DNA from: Echinarachnius parma | Taxonomy: Eukaryota; Echinodermata; Echinoidea; Clypeasteroida; Echinarachniidae | Assembly (NCBI GenBank): GCA_037951105.1 | Contig: JBAMJV010003314.1 | Coordinates: forward strand, 118,389-182,388 | DNA: 64,000 nucleotides | Direction of reading: 5' to 3' | Notes under the pieces: model-generated | Databases searched by the model: none | What the model was told of the DNA's origin: nothing | The model's input: only the letters and a program-made list of their open reading frames with translations | Part shown: positions 1 through 10,558 of the stretch, one piece after another | Position numbering within the stretch: the first letter of the stretch is position 1 | How the letters are laid out: every line of letters begins with the position of its first letter | Translations under genes and position numbers: made by a program

Positions 1-3000
1 GATCTGGTGGTTGGGCTACTTCTCTCCCGAACATCATCATGTTGGGCGTCTCGTTTGTTGTTTCGTGAACTGAACTTCTGTAAGCTGCTGTTGCGAAAGT
101 TATGTATCTATCCCAGTCGCGCTGATGTTTGTCTGGTTGTATCATGGTTACAAGCATACTGAGTAGAGTTCTGTTGAATCTTTCGACCATCCCGTCGGAT
201 TTAGGGTTGAAGGGGGTAGTTCGGGTTTTCTTGATGCCTAGAATTTTGCAGATTCCTTGGAGGAGTCGCGATTCGAACTGTCTCCCTTGGTCGCTGTGGA
301 TTTCCCTAGGAATTCCATATCTGCAGATGAACTCTTCCACTAATATTCGGGAAATAGTGTCGGCAGTTTCATTTGGCATTGGGTAAGCTTCTACGAACTT
401 TGTGTAGTAGTCTGAGATGACCAGGATGTATTTGTTCCCCTTCTCACTTTCCGGGAGTGGGCCGAGAATATCGAGGGCGATTCGTTCCATTGGACTTCCG
501 CTGAGCCTTTGTTGAAGAGGTGCTCTTCTCTTATTTCCTGTCGTTTTCCGTCGAGCGCATGCTGAACATTTCCGAATGAAGGCTCTAACATCCTCTTTCA
601 TTCCAACCCAGTAGTACTTCCGTTGAACTGTTTTCAACGTCTTGGTTGTTCCTAAGTGCGCAGCTAATGAACCGGCATGAAGTTCCGTTAGTACATCTGC
701 AACTCGCTGTTTAGGCAACACCAATCGCCATCGTATGTCTTTGCCGTCTTCAGATTCCCATTTTCTGTAGAGTATTCCTTGTCGAACCTCAAGTTGACCC
801 CAGTGTTCTAACAACACTTTGGTTTTGAAGGAGAAGGCGGACGATTCTGTCTTTGAAGGTCTGCATTGGTTTTCCACGGCCTCCAAGATTGGTCGGACGT
901 TGGCATCCTCGAGTTGTGCTTGCCTGATTTCAACTCTGTTGTTTTCTTGTGACATCTGGATGACACGAGTTTGACTTGTGAGCGTTTCCTTTCTCTCACC
1001 CTCAGATTGTCTTCCACATTGTTGGCATGGTTTGCGAGATAGAGCATCCGCGTTGGCATGGCTTCTGCCTGCTCGATGAATTATCTCTAAGTCGTATCCT
1101 GAAACGACTTCTAGCCAGCGAGCTAACTGACCTTCGGGTTGCTTGAAGTTTGTTAACCAGCGTAATGCACCATGATCAGTTCTTACTCTAACATGTCTTC
1201 CGTAGAGATACTGCTTAAAGTGCTTGAGGTACGTGACGACAGCGAGAAGTTCTCGGCGAGTGACGCAGTAATTACGTTCTGCCTTACTTAAGACTTTGCT
1301 GCCATACGCTATCACGCGTTCCTGTCCATCCTGGACTTGAGAGAGCACTCCTCCTATACCGTCTCTACTGGCGTCTGTGTCAAGTATGTATTCGTCGTTA
1401 GGGTTTGGGTAAGCCAAGATTGGGGCAGTTGTCAATCGCTGCTTTAATTCTTCAAATGCTGATTGGCAGGCAGGACTCCATACGAACTGTCTACCTTTAT
1501 CTGTTAGCTGATGAAGTGGCTTGGCAATAGTTGCAAATCCTTGGACGAAACGTCTGTAGTAGGATGCAAGACCTAGAAAGCTTCTTACTTCTGTAACGTT
1601 GGTAGGTACTGGCCATGACTCGATTGTTTCTGTCTTCTCTGGTTGGGTTGAAATTCCTGAACTTGAGACTTCATGTCCGAGATAGGACACTTTAGTTTTG
1701 AAGAGGTCGCATTTCTTTGGCTTGAGCTTCAGGTTGGCTTGTCTGAGTCTGTGAAACACTTGTCGTAATCTTGTCAATTCTTCTGGAATCGATTTTCCAA
1801 AAATGATCAAGTCGTCGAGGTAGACAAGTAGAGTTTCCCAGTGCAAACCTGTTAGCACTTTGTCCATCAGTCGCTCGAAGGTTGCAGGGGCGTTGCATAA
1901 GCCGAATGGCATTACGTTCCACGCATATAGTCCTCCGTCAGCTAGAAATGCAGATTTTGCTTTGGCGTCTTCATCCAAGCCTACTTGCCAGTAGCCGCTT
2001 GCAAGGTCCAGGGTAGAAAACCACTTGGCACCAGACAAGGCGTCTAGTGTATCATCGATGCGAGGAAGGGGGTAGGCATCTTTGATTGTGGCGGCGTTGA
2101 TTTGTCTGTAGTCAACGCAAAAGCGCTGAGTGCCGTCTTTCTTGCGAACCAGAACGACATTTGCTGCCCAAGGACTATCAGTAGGCTCAATTAGATCCTT
2201 TTCTAGGAGTTCTTGAACTTGTTCCTTGATTTCTCCTCTTTGTCCTATGGGATGCCTTCTTGGTCGTTGTCGAATAGGTGGTTGAGGTCCAGTGTTGATA
2301 TGGTGCTTAACTAGATTGGTTTTTCCTAGATCGTCGCTTCCTTTCGAGAAGATGTCTTGGAATTCTGCAAGTAGTTCGACTATATCTTGATGGTATTGGT
2401 TTGGTACCTCTTGTTTGCTTCTTGAGAACAGATCTTGTAGATGTTCTGGTACACCTTTGAAGTTCTCCTTTGTGTATCGTGGACTTGCTTCAATTTCTTC
2501 TTCATCAATAATCGTGAGGGTACCTAGACGAGTATTCTTCTGAATTACTTTGTTTGATGAGGAAGGATTGAATACCCTTATTGAAACTGTGTCTTCTTCT
2601 GTGTTAATCAGGGTTCTTGCCACGATGATTCCTTTCTTTGCTAGTTGTTCGAGATCATTTCCTGCTTCTAACAGACCAAGTTGATTTGGTTTTAGATGGA
2701 AGGCGGTTGTACCCATGATGATTGCTTCATGTCCTGCAGGAATTGTAGTAGTTTCAGCTGCTTGGATGCGACAGAATAGGGATTCTCCGTCTTCCTTCTG
2801 GCAGTTTACTGTTCCCCACTTCGTACTTAGCTGAAAACTGCTTAGATCTATCTTAGCACCCATTTTTGTTAGATTATCTAAGCCTAGAATTCCGTCGTTG
2901 CTTATATCTGCAACAAGTAGTTTCGTGAATCCTTTAGTTGGACCAATTGTTAATTCAAACGATGCAACTCCATCTATTGGTAGGGAGGATCCGTCAGCTA

Positions 3001-3295
3001 GTTTAGCTGTTTTGAATTGTCTTTGAAGTGAAGGTCTCTCATTCTCTGGTAGACATGTGTACAATTTCCTGGACACATATGAATCTGTAGCTCCTGTATC
3101 AACTAAGAACTTATATTTTTTTCCATGAATGAATACTGGTACAAATAGACCATCTAAGTTTGCATCAATACTTGGAATGTGAGTTGTTTGACCAGGTCTG
3201 TTAGATTGTTGGGCCGTATGATCTATTGTGCGTGGTTTGGCCGCGCCATGGCCCCGTGGGGCGGCCACTGGTCGTTTAACTGACTCTGATGTCTC
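1..3295 (-). CDS. pol: Gypsy Pol polyprotein (protease-RT-RNase H-integrase), partial
   Basis: One minus-strand frame is open from an in-frame stop at 3296-3298 to the window edge, about 1,098 codons. Domains in order: aspartic protease with DTGATDS at about 3080-3100; reverse transcriptase with YLDD at 1811-1822, preceded by a DYRQIN/AYPLPRIDD block at about 2040-2140; RNase H with DTDAS near 1370-1381; integrase with an HHCC zinc finger at about 550-690 and a catalytic D,D(35)E whose second Asp is at 290-292 and Glu at 182-184. I counted exactly 35 residues between these two. The motifs checked (protease, RT, RNase H, integrase) share one codon register, which argues against internal frameshifts. 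The integrase C-terminus is missing because the window ends. Pol lies in the -1 frame relative to Gag and is probably made as a Gag-Pol fusion. Confidence 0.88.
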
Positions 3296-4401
3296 CTATT
3301 TGGAGATGAACGAGGGTACTCGCCTTGTGTAGCCATTGGTGGTCTTGAGTCTGCGATTCTTTGACGACAATCTCTCTTCAGGTGCCCGTTTCTATTGCAG
3401 TAGAAGCACTTCATGTCATTACTTGATGACGATGGCTGTCTTGCAAAGTTTTGATTGTTTGATGTCGGGCGGTTCTGAGTAGGAAGTGTTAGTTTTTCTT
3501 CGATTCTTCTCATGGCTTTATTGACAGCCTTTTCAACTAGTTTGTCGATTGGGTCTTCAGTTTCTTCGAGTCTTGGTTGGTTTGATGATGGTTCATCTGA
3601 AGCGAGGACTCGGTTCTGAGTATTTCTTCTCCAGCCATTTCTGTGTTGTTCAGTCTGCAAGAAAGCCTCAGTTGTTATTGCTGCTTGAATCATGTCATCA
3701 AGTGTGTTGGCTTTAGCATGGAATATACCAGTTCGTATTTCTTGATTGATGATTGCATCAGCGAAATGGATCTTCGCAAGTCGGTCGACACCATTGGTGT
3801 CGAAATCAGGATAAGCCTTGCATGTTAATTCTCGGATGTTTCTTCCAAGTTCTTGTAGAGATTCGTTGGGGCGTCGTTTCCGGTGTCTGAGCTCAAGTAG
3901 ATAACTCTCTGCTTGCTTGGCGGACGAGAATCTTGTGGAGAGCTTTCTTTGTATTTCTTCATAGCTCCAACTTGCGTTTCTTTGTTCTTCAAGAAGTCGA
4001 AGGGCTTGTCCTCTGAGACTAGCTGCCAGGAATTTCGCTGCTTCCTTGTCTGACCATGAGTTTAGGTCTTGGCATGATTTGAAGTGAGCGACATATTCTT
4101 TCCAGTCGGATGTGCCATCATATTTGTCTGGCATAATTGTTGGACGATTGATCGAAGACCTGGACGTGTCTTGGTAGGGACGCTTTTCAGCGTAATTCTT
4201 CTTTGTTTCTTCACTGATGACTTTGGTTTTCTTTGAGTTGTCATGTTGGGTAGTCTTGACGTCTTCTTTTTCTTCTTCATATTTCGTTGACTTTGGTGTA
4301 CTTGATATCTTGTTGACGTGTTGGTTCTTTTCCTTGTATTTCTGTTGTGGAATAACTTCGTTGGTTTCTTCTTCTTCCCCGTAAGTCATTGCACTTGGCA
4401 A
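3223..4401 (-). CDS. gag: Gypsy Gag (capsid-nucleocapsid) with CCHC zinc knuckle
   Basis: The 392-residue minus-strand ORF starts at an ATG at 4399-4401 and stops at TAG 3223-3225. The first ~90 residues are Lys/Glu rich. The middle is the helical capsid-type region of retrotransposon Gags (DGTSDWKEYVAHF, then SYEEIQRKLSTRF and ELRHRKRRPNESLQELG). A single zinc knuckle CFYCNRNGHLKRDC (Cys-Cys-His-Cys) lies near residues 330-343 and should bind the RNA genome during particle assembly. The last ~70 nt overlap Pol in another frame and carry a frameshift signal. Acidic and basic coding-like sequence continues upstream in two other frames, so this start may not be the ancestral one. Confidence 0.85.
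   Translation of the reverse strand: MPSAMTYGEEEETNEVIPQQKYKEKNQHVNKISSTPKSTKYEEEKEDVKTTQHDNSKKTKVISEETKKNYAEKRPYQDTSRSSINRPTIMPDKYDGTSDWKEYVAHFKSCQDLNSWSDKEAAKFLAASLRGQALRLLEEQRNASWSYEEIQRKLSTRFSSAKQAESYLLELRHRKRRPNESLQELGRNIRELTCKAYPDFDTNGVDRLAKIHFADAIINQEIRTGIFHAKANTLDDMIQAAITTEAFLQTEQHRNGWRRNTQNRVLASDEPSSNQPRLEETEDPIDKLVEKAVNKAMRRIEEKLTLPTQNRPTSNNQNFARQPSSSSNDMKCFYCNRNGHLKRDCRQRIADSRPPMATQGEYPRSSPNRRHQSQLNDQWPPHGAMARPNHAQ
3226..3280 (-). promoter_or_regulatory. Programmed -1 frameshift signal between Gag and Pol
   Basis: On the minus strand the heptamer GTTAAAC (3274-3280) is read in Gag frame as CAG TTA AAC, the correct phase for a tandem -1 slip. Seven nucleotides later, GGCCGC pairs perfectly with a downstream GCGGCC, enclosing a 16-nt GC-rich loop that can itself fold (GCCC/GGGC). 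The heptamer lies between the Pol-frame stop at 3296-3298 and the Gag stop at 3223-3225, so a slip there joins Gag to Pol. GTTAAAC is a known functional slippery heptamer in some nidoviruses; activity here is inferred. Confidence 0.7.
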
Positions 4402-4669
4402 GAATGGTGTGTTATCTTCTTTCTTCTCTTTGAAGTTAAGGATGACTCGCTGTCAGCGCTTGAAAGTTGATCTTCTGTCGTAGTTGTTGAACCTGCACGA
4501 CGTCTTCTTGTTTTCTTCGTTTTCTTCATCATTTGTTCCATCATTTGAGTTAATTGAGTGAGATGCGAGTTTGTAGGCGTTGTGTTTTGCTTTGCCTTTT
4601 CTGTCTGGCTTGATGGGATGCCAGAGTGTCTTCTGATGAAGAGCTACTTGATTCGTCAGTTTCTTGCAT
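4386..4669 (-). pseudogene. Gag N-terminal extension, frameshifted remnant
   Basis: Upstream of the annotated Gag start, a short minus-strand ORF begins at ATG 4667-4669 (Ser/Glu-rich N-terminus) and stops at 4550-4552. A second frame containing MMEQMMKKTKK and Thr/Ser/Lys-rich residues runs from about 4560 to a stop at 4386-4388. Composition matches the start of Gag, and each change moves one frame in the same direction. The simplest reading is a longer ancestral Gag broken by two small indels, but an untranslated leader with chance ORFs is possible. Confidence 0.4.
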
Positions 4670-4721
4670 ATTTGCTTGAGTCTTGGGCGATCTAATCCCG
4701 CTTATCTCATCCATCCCACTA

Positions 4722-4733
4722 CTTCTGACACCA
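4722..4733 (-). other. tRNA primer-binding site of the Gypsy element
   Basis: The minus strand reads TGGTGTCAGAAG, followed after a short disturbed stretch by GTGGGAT. A TGG start complementary to a tRNA CCA end, about 320 nt before the Gag start, is the expected place for minus-strand priming. The match is to the tRNA-Leu type of 3' end from memory; I could not align it to a tRNA set. Confidence 0.6.
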
Positions 4734-5761
4734 AACGTGTACCGGCCGTCTGTCTGTCTATAACTCTCGTCTCAGATTTGTTGCAGGATGTTTATTTTGT
4801 ATCGTGATGAGAGGGCGTCGTGACCGTTACCCGACCTTTAAGGTGTTATACTCTAGGATTCGTGAAGGATGTTAAATCAGAGTCCGAGCGGTAAGACTTG
4901 GAATCGCTAGAGCGTTAGGTCGTTATTTATAAATGTGGGCGATGGATTCTTTAACCAAAAATATATGGTTTCAGGGATAGAAAGGGGATTTCAAAGATCT
5001 TGTGTGGGGTGATTGTTCAGCGTATGCAAATAATGCAAAATCAATAAAACTCTAATTAAACTTATATTAAAGGAACAATAAACGTTTTGAACTTTATTCA
5101 CATAAGTACAAGTCAAAATACAAATATCATTTATTCGCCACTGTCTAACTTGTAATAAATCTTAAGCAAGCTATCAGTCTATATAATTAGACTTGCATAT
5201 TTATCTTATAAATTCTCAAGACTCAAGGCCAAGGGTTTTTATGAAGGGAATATTTATTTATATAAAGTAATTCGCATATAAGCGAAGGGCAAGACGCTTT
5301 AATACAGCGTAATTCATTAATTAATTATCATTGCACCAATGCCATTGTTTTTGTTACCATATATATAGCTAGGGGGTAGGTAAAATGACAGCTAAGACGC
5401 TGTAAACCAAAAAGACGCTTAAGAGCGTAAGACGCTAGATGATAGCGTAAGGCCCGCAGGCTGGCAAGTGACTCGATTATTGAAAAACTACTTGTATTTA
5501 TACACTCTATGCGTACGTAGGGGAAATCACGCACTGCAGTGTTGTGCGCGCCGGAACGGCTGACACGAAATGTTTGTGTTCTCGAATTCGTGTGTTTTAC
5601 ATAAGATGTTTGCACTTTTAGACTTTTTCAGTTTGATCAATGTTTTGATTGAACTTTTCTGAATCATCAGGACAAATTTTACGTGATGTCACGGGCTGTT
5701 TGGTGTGAACCAATAACTTTTAGATTTTATGTCTTCTACATTCACTTGACCCTATAACACA
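4734..5761 (-). repeat. Probable 5' LTR (limits uncertain)
   Basis: Sequence beyond the primer site should be the 5' LTR. On the minus strand it holds a TATA-type box (5251-5266, core TATATAAATA) and, about 120 nt downstream, an AATAAA signal (5130-5135), the order expected for U3, R and U5. Within it the octamer AAGACGCT and its near complement AGCGTAAG recur between 5285 and 5455. The outer boundary is a guess. Confidence 0.45.
5251..5266 (-). promoter_or_regulatory. TATA box of the LTR promoter
   Basis: The minus strand carries TTTATATAAATAAATA, an AT-only block in an otherwise mixed region about 530 nt before the primer site. It is a plausible start-site element for the retrotransposon RNA. 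Inferred from position and sequence only. Confidence 0.4.
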
Positions 5762-6009
5762 TGGAGAACTGTCATTTTGCTTGCCTAATGCGCGTACGGA
5801 TTATAATGGGCCTTCAAGCGTGTGTCAAACTGCACGAACGAGGAGACCGGAATAACGTAGATTCATGATACGCGCGCCGACAATTGTATTGACGCGACGT
5901 TACGCGTACTGGGGTGCGCGTCGCACGTCGGCGTGCGATTCGAATTGATGACTGACAATTACAAACTCACGCCTAACCTAACCAGGACCAGGCGCCGTGC
6001 GTAGCGGCG

Positions 6010-6408
6010 TTGACTACAGTTAGGTCACGCCAAGTTTTACTTTTAGTAAGTTTGTTTTTGGTTCTTGGAAACACCAACGACGCGATGAAGTTCAAGGACT
6101 TAATGATGTTGATATGTTTGAGTTTGCTTCTGTGCAATGTTGTGTACCATCCGCACAACAACCAGATTCGTAACACTGTGTTTTTGAGAATTGTTCATGA
6201 CGTGATTGGAACCAAATTCTTCCACCATAAATTCGTCGGAAGACGGATTCAATATTATAACAACTCAATATCAACTTTTCGTAGTGAACTTCTACGATGT
6301 GGAGACGTTGAGAGCAAACCTGGGACCTCGACCCAACGATCAACATCGGTGAAAATGGACAAATATCTCAAACCCGTAGATATTCCACCGCATCTTTACA
6401 TGATGTAA
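6010..6408 (+). pseudogene. N-terminal ORF of non-LTR element with degenerate 2A motif
   Basis: A 132-residue ORF. Two hydrophobic segments occur near residues 8-20 (VLLLVSLFLVLG) and 31-45 (LMMLICLSLLLCNVVY), followed by a basic stretch. LLRCGDVESKPGT at about residues 95-107 resembles the 2A consensus DxExNPG-P, with Lys for Asn and Thr for the final Pro, so co-translational separation is probably lost. The 2A region is repeated about 286 bp downstream. A signal-like segment before a 2A resembles the N-termini reported for some sea urchin proteins. The ORF stops soon afterwards, so the pol part is not connected. Confidence 0.55.
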
Positions 6409-6790
6409 GGACATCATGTACACGCACCAAACTAACTCCTGCTACGTGGGACATCATTAACCACCTGGCCCTGGCATCAACAGCAGACCAGCTCCTCACC
6501 GAGGACGCAATGCACAAGATCTGCTTGGAACCGGTTCTGGATGCTTTCGGCTGTCTACGTGCGACCATGCTGAACTTCTACGATGTGAGACGTTGAGAGC
6601 AACCCTGGACCTGACCCAGCGAACAACATCGGTTCAAAATCTGACCAAATATCCACCGCAACCTTTCACACCTGATCTTACATGATATAAGCATCATGTA
6701 CACGCACCAAATTACCTCTCCCCAACGTGACACCATTACCCACCAAGCATCAACAGCACAACCAGCTCCTCATCAGGTAAGAGAGGAAGG
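6284..6790 (+). repeat. Tandem duplication containing the 2A motif
   Basis: The block from 6286 (GAACTTCTACGATGT) through the stretch CATCATGTACACGCACCAAA and CATCAACAGCA recurs starting at 6572, an offset of about 286 bp. The second copy reads DVESNPGPDP, the canonical 2A end, but a missing G just before it shifts the frame relative to LLRC. The two copies have therefore decayed differently. Confidence 0.7.
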
Positions 6791-6939
6791 AGAACATATC
6801 ACGAAATTCACGACAATCTAACCTCGAAACCAGTAATACTAATAGACCATCGGACCCATGAACTTGTACCTAATGTACCTTATGTCTCATTGTCTCATGT
6901 CAAATTGTAAATTCGATGTGTTTGAATGTGTGTGGCTTA

Positions 6940-8480
6940 CAAAGTAACTGAGCCTTGGAATTATGGAAGAATATGTTAAAAAGTTATGATGTTGTTTGTT
7001 TGTCTGAAACTAAATGTAACTCTGTCGATGATAATTTTGTTGTAGGATTTAAACCATTTGTAATGCCAAGAAGAATGTGAAGCAGGTTTGGGCAGCTCAT
7101 GATTTACAGTGTTTATTAAGTATCAATAGCTTGTTTTTTCTGAAGTTATAATGTTATTGTTCAAGTATACATGATACTTGTCCAGTGAAGCCCTTTATTG
7201 GTGCCATTATCTTCGCTGGTAACTCATTTCAAGGATCATTTATTATAAGTGCATTCTTCTTGAATATTTATGATTTAAACTTTCAGGCCTCCCTTGATCT
7301 CCCTGTGAATCTGCTGGTGATTTTTAATTCGAGAACAGGTAAATTTGAGTGATTTTAATGTTTTGGATGAAGCAGTTGCTATTGAATGTGGGGTTGAATT
7401 GGCTCAGGATGATTTGTTCAGTTCAAAATTTGTTCTTGATGATCTTGGTATTTATGACTGACCGGAGTAGTATGGATGGGCATGTGAATTAATAATGGTC
7501 CGTGAATTTGATTATAAGTACATGATCTTTAAAATTGTTAATGGTAGATTTGGAGAGATGGCGGGTTTGGTGATTACTTACTTGTCAAACTGCTAATGGG
7601 GAAAAGTGTCATGATTATGTATTGGTATCCTCTGCTTTAGATGCCGAAAATTATTGCATTTCAGGTTGATGTTCATTGGACAAGTGTTTGTCTGATGCCC
7701 ACTGTGTCTTAAATTGTCTATTGCTAGTGAAGTTAATGATAAAGGTCGGTGTAGGCCTAATGTACAGTCGGAGCACTTTATGATGCGTAATTCACAAAGT
7801 GATTACAGGTATGGCCCTCTTAAAACTCGTTGGAATAGTGACTTAAAATTGAGTACCAAAATGCTTTTTGTGAAAATAGTATTAACTGTTTGAGTGTGGA
7901 TATCCAGAATTATGGTTGCTGGAAATGTTACTCAGAATGAATTAGATAGCTTTATTGTGAAATTGAATAAGATATTAATTGACCCAGCTAAAACGCTTGG
8001 TATGTGTAAAAGGTGAAGAGATTGTCTAGACCTGTCGGACATTCCTCAGAAAAAGCCATGGTTTAGTAATTATGCGAGGTTCGAAGAAGAGAATATTTGA
8101 ACGCTAAACGTAGTTAAAAGGATTAAGAACGGATGAGGCTCAAGCTGAATTGATGGATAGGGCCAAGGCTTATAAGAAGTTTATACGGAAGGTTTCTAGG
8201 ATTATTATAATGATTTGCATAGTCTTTAAGAAATTGAAGTGTAATAAGCCAAAGGAGTATTGGGACATTTTGAATAATGCAGTTAGCTCTGAAAGTTAAA
8301 CTGGTAATGTTTCTCTTGAGGAGTTTCAGAGGCATTTTGAGATGTTAAGTATGAGGCCAGAGGAGTTGGGCAGTGAGACTAGAGTAGAATTTGATCCTAC
8401 TGTATACGTCATTCTATTACTGAGGATATTAATAGAGATTTTTCTTTAGAGGAGATTCAGAAAGTGATTAAAACTATTGC
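6940..8480 (+). pseudogene. AP-endonuclease remnant of the non-LTR element
   Basis: Translations in shifting frames recover short endonuclease-like blocks: YDVVCLSETKC near 6990-7020 (the catalytic-Glu ET motif), and an SDxHC-like block near 7690-7720 resembling the terminal SDH motif. RWNSDLKL around 7830 fits the linker towards RT. Frameshifts and stops occur throughout and no ORF above 70 codons survives. In intact elements this domain nicks target DNA for target-primed reverse transcription. Confidence 0.5.
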
Positions 8481-8508
8481 GTAATAATAGGCTAGTGGAA
8501 TTGATAAT

Positions 8509-9632
8509 GTGTTAAATGAGTATTTAAAGAATTCACCGACCAGCTTTGTGTTATTGCTTGTTTGTTTGTTTAATACTATTTTGTACTCTGTGTGGTACCC
8601 ACTATTTTGGTGCCTGGGTATGATTAAACCTTTGTATAAAAAGAAAGGCTCTCCAGATGACCCTGATAATTATAGAGGAATAACTTTACTTAGTTGTGTA
8701 GGTAAATTATTTACTGCCTGTATTAATGCAAGACTTACTGAATATTTGGATTTGTTTGGTTTAATGGGAGATGAACAGGCTGGATTCAGGAGTGGCTATA
8801 GTACTTTAGATCATATTTTACATTGCACGGTTTGATTGATTTATACTTGCATCGTGGTAAGAGATTTATTGTGCCTTCATAGATTATAAAAAGGCTTTTG
8901 ATTTGGTTGATAGGGCCAGTTTATGGTCAAAGTTAATTGCTAGTGGTATTAATGGTAATGTTATACGTGTAGTGTATAATATGTATGAAAGTGCTAAGTC
9001 ATGTGTTAAGGTAGGACATAACCTGTCAGATTTCTTTCTGTGTAATATAGGTGTCCGACAAGGAGAAAATTTGTCTCCTCTTTTTGTTTGCGATATATCT
9101 TAATGATTTTGAATATTTTATAAGTAGGCATTATAAGGGTCTGAATATGTGTTCTACTGAGATAAGGGAAAACCTTAGTGATGACGATGTAGAGGTATTT
9201 TTAAGGTTGTATGCTTTACTTTATGCCGATGATACTATTGTGATGGCTGAGTCAGCTGTAGAGTTACAAGCTGCGTTATGTGCAGTTCATCAGTATTGTG
9301 AACTTTGGAAATTAACTGTCAATGTTACTAAGACAAAAATTATGATTTTTTCTCGCGGAAAAGTTCGTAAATTTCCTGCCTTTATGTTTGGTGAGAGCGA
9401 AGTGGAAGTAGTTCCTGATTATGTTTATCTTGGGACAACCTTTAGTTTTAATGGTTTATTTAATAAAGCTATAGTTAAACAGGTGAATCAGGCAAGGAGA
9501 GCATTATATTGTTTAATTGGTAAGGCAAGGAAATTGTGTTTGCCTTTGGATATTCAATGTGAGTTATTTGATCAGCTTGTAGTACCAATTTTATTATATG
9601 GTTGCGAGGTCTTGGGGGTTTCAGAAACTTGA
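8509..9632 (+). pseudogene. Reverse transcriptase domain of CR1/L2-like element
   Basis: Three adjoining frames together give a non-LTR RT. The first (8509-8835) holds KPLYKKKGSPDDPDNYRGI and GDEQAGFRSGYSTLDHI. After a break at about 8832-8880, FIDYKKAFDLVDRA (motif A) follows in the next frame, then GVRQGENLSPL. A second frameshift near 9085 leads to IYLNDFEYF and LLYADDTIVMAE (9215-9245), the YADD catalytic motif. The frame ends at 9632. All catalytic Asp residues are present, so inactivation is by frame damage only. Confidence 0.8.
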
Positions 9633-10351
9633 TTGTAATTGAAATGTTTCATAAGAAATTTCTTAAAAGTTTGCTTAGAGTTAATCGTGGTACTGCTAAT
9701 TGTATGGTTTATGGAGAACTTGGTAGGTCTGATTTGAGAAGTACTGTAGAGTCGCGTATGGTTAGCTACTGGGCTAGAATTGTTTCAGGGGAAAAAGTCA
9801 AAGTTATCTTACATTGTTTGTAAGTTGCTGCGTAAGTTGTATGATAAGGGTGATTTTGAGTCGAGGTGGATAAACATATAAAACATATTTGGATAGGTGT
9901 GGAATGTCAAACATCTGGACTGTTGATGTTCCATTGAATATTGATTGGGTGGAAATTGTCTTTGAATTTGAGGTTAGCTGATATGTATAAACAAAATTGG
10001 AATGATGAGGTTAATAGGAATCGTTTGTGTATAAATTCTAGAGGATCTTTAAAAGTGGGTTGGTTTTGAAAAATATTTAGTGCAGTTGGATGTTAAAGAT
10101 AGGATAACTTTGTCTAGATTTCGGTGTGGAAACCATAAACTCCAATAGCAAATGGTCGCTACTTGCCTGAGCAAGAGTTGCAGATTTGCAGCTTGTGTTC
10201 CTTACAAGATCAGGGGGATGAATTTCATTATGTCTTAGTGTGCCCTGCATTTCAGAATGATCGGAAGCAGCTAGTTAAAGGTCATTATTTTAAGAGGCCA
10301 AATGTATATAAGATGTACCAGTTATTAATGTTAGAAATATTAAACAGTTAA
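9602..10351 (+). pseudogene. C-terminal region of the non-LTR ORF2
   Basis: Fragments in two frames continue the RT ORF: FHKKFLKSLLRVNRGTANC with YGELGRSDLRSTVESRMVSYW (9640-9790), and at 10163-10351 a segment with LQICSLCSLQDQGDEFHYVLVCPAF. The CxxC followed by HxxxxC is the knuckle usual at the C-terminus of CR1/Jockey-type ORF2 proteins. The intervening ~350 bp is frameshifted. Confidence 0.6.
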
Positions 10352-10479
10352 AAAAATTATCAAGGGTTTTGCAGTATATATGGCTAAGTTTCTTAGTGTG
10401 TGCTAGTTAAAAGTTGTTGCAAAGATTTGTTTGTTTTTTTTATCATGTTTATATATGTATATATACACTTGTTGTATTT

Positions 10480-10558
10480 CTCCCATGCCCCCGGGAGGGG
10501 CCGTTATTGAGAATAAAATTACATTGTCATTGTCATTGTCATTGTCATTGTCATTGGC
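10480..10558 (+). other. 3' end of non-LTR element: hairpin, AATAAA and (CATTGT)n tail
   Basis: CCCCCGGGAGGGG gives a short GC hairpin, followed by GAATAAAATTA and five copies of CATTGT at 10522-10556. A tandem hexamer tail is the hallmark of element types whose RT primes on short 3' repeats. It marks the 3' terminus. Confidence 0.7.

Larger units (their letters stand above)
1..5761 (-). mobile_element. Ty3/Gypsy LTR retrotransposon, 5' part, cut by window start
   Basis: Read on the minus strand, the order is LTR-like leader, primer-binding site, Gag, then Pol with protease, RT, RNase H and integrase. Integrase after RNase H is the Ty3/Gypsy order. The 3' LTR lies outside the window, so the LTR limits could not be fixed by comparing LTRs; the upper limit given is only a candidate (a TGTG start on the minus strand). 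Pol shows no stop in its frame, so the copy may be young. The primer site resembles that of Mag/SURL-type elements, but the lineage is an inference. Confidence 0.85.
5950..10558 (+). mobile_element. Decayed CR1/L2-like non-LTR retrotransposon with 2A-type sequence
   Basis: The parts lie in the right order on the plus strand: a CpG-rich 5' segment (about 5.78-6.0 kb), an N-terminal ORF with hydrophobic segments and a 2A-like motif, an AP-endonuclease remnant, RT with its conserved motifs, a C-terminal region with a CxxC knuckle, then AATAAA and a (CATTGT)5 tail. Short tandem-repeat tails instead of poly(A) are typical of CR1/L2-type elements, and 2A-like peptides are known from sea urchin non-LTR elements. 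Several frameshifts and stops make this copy inactive. Confidence 0.8.
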
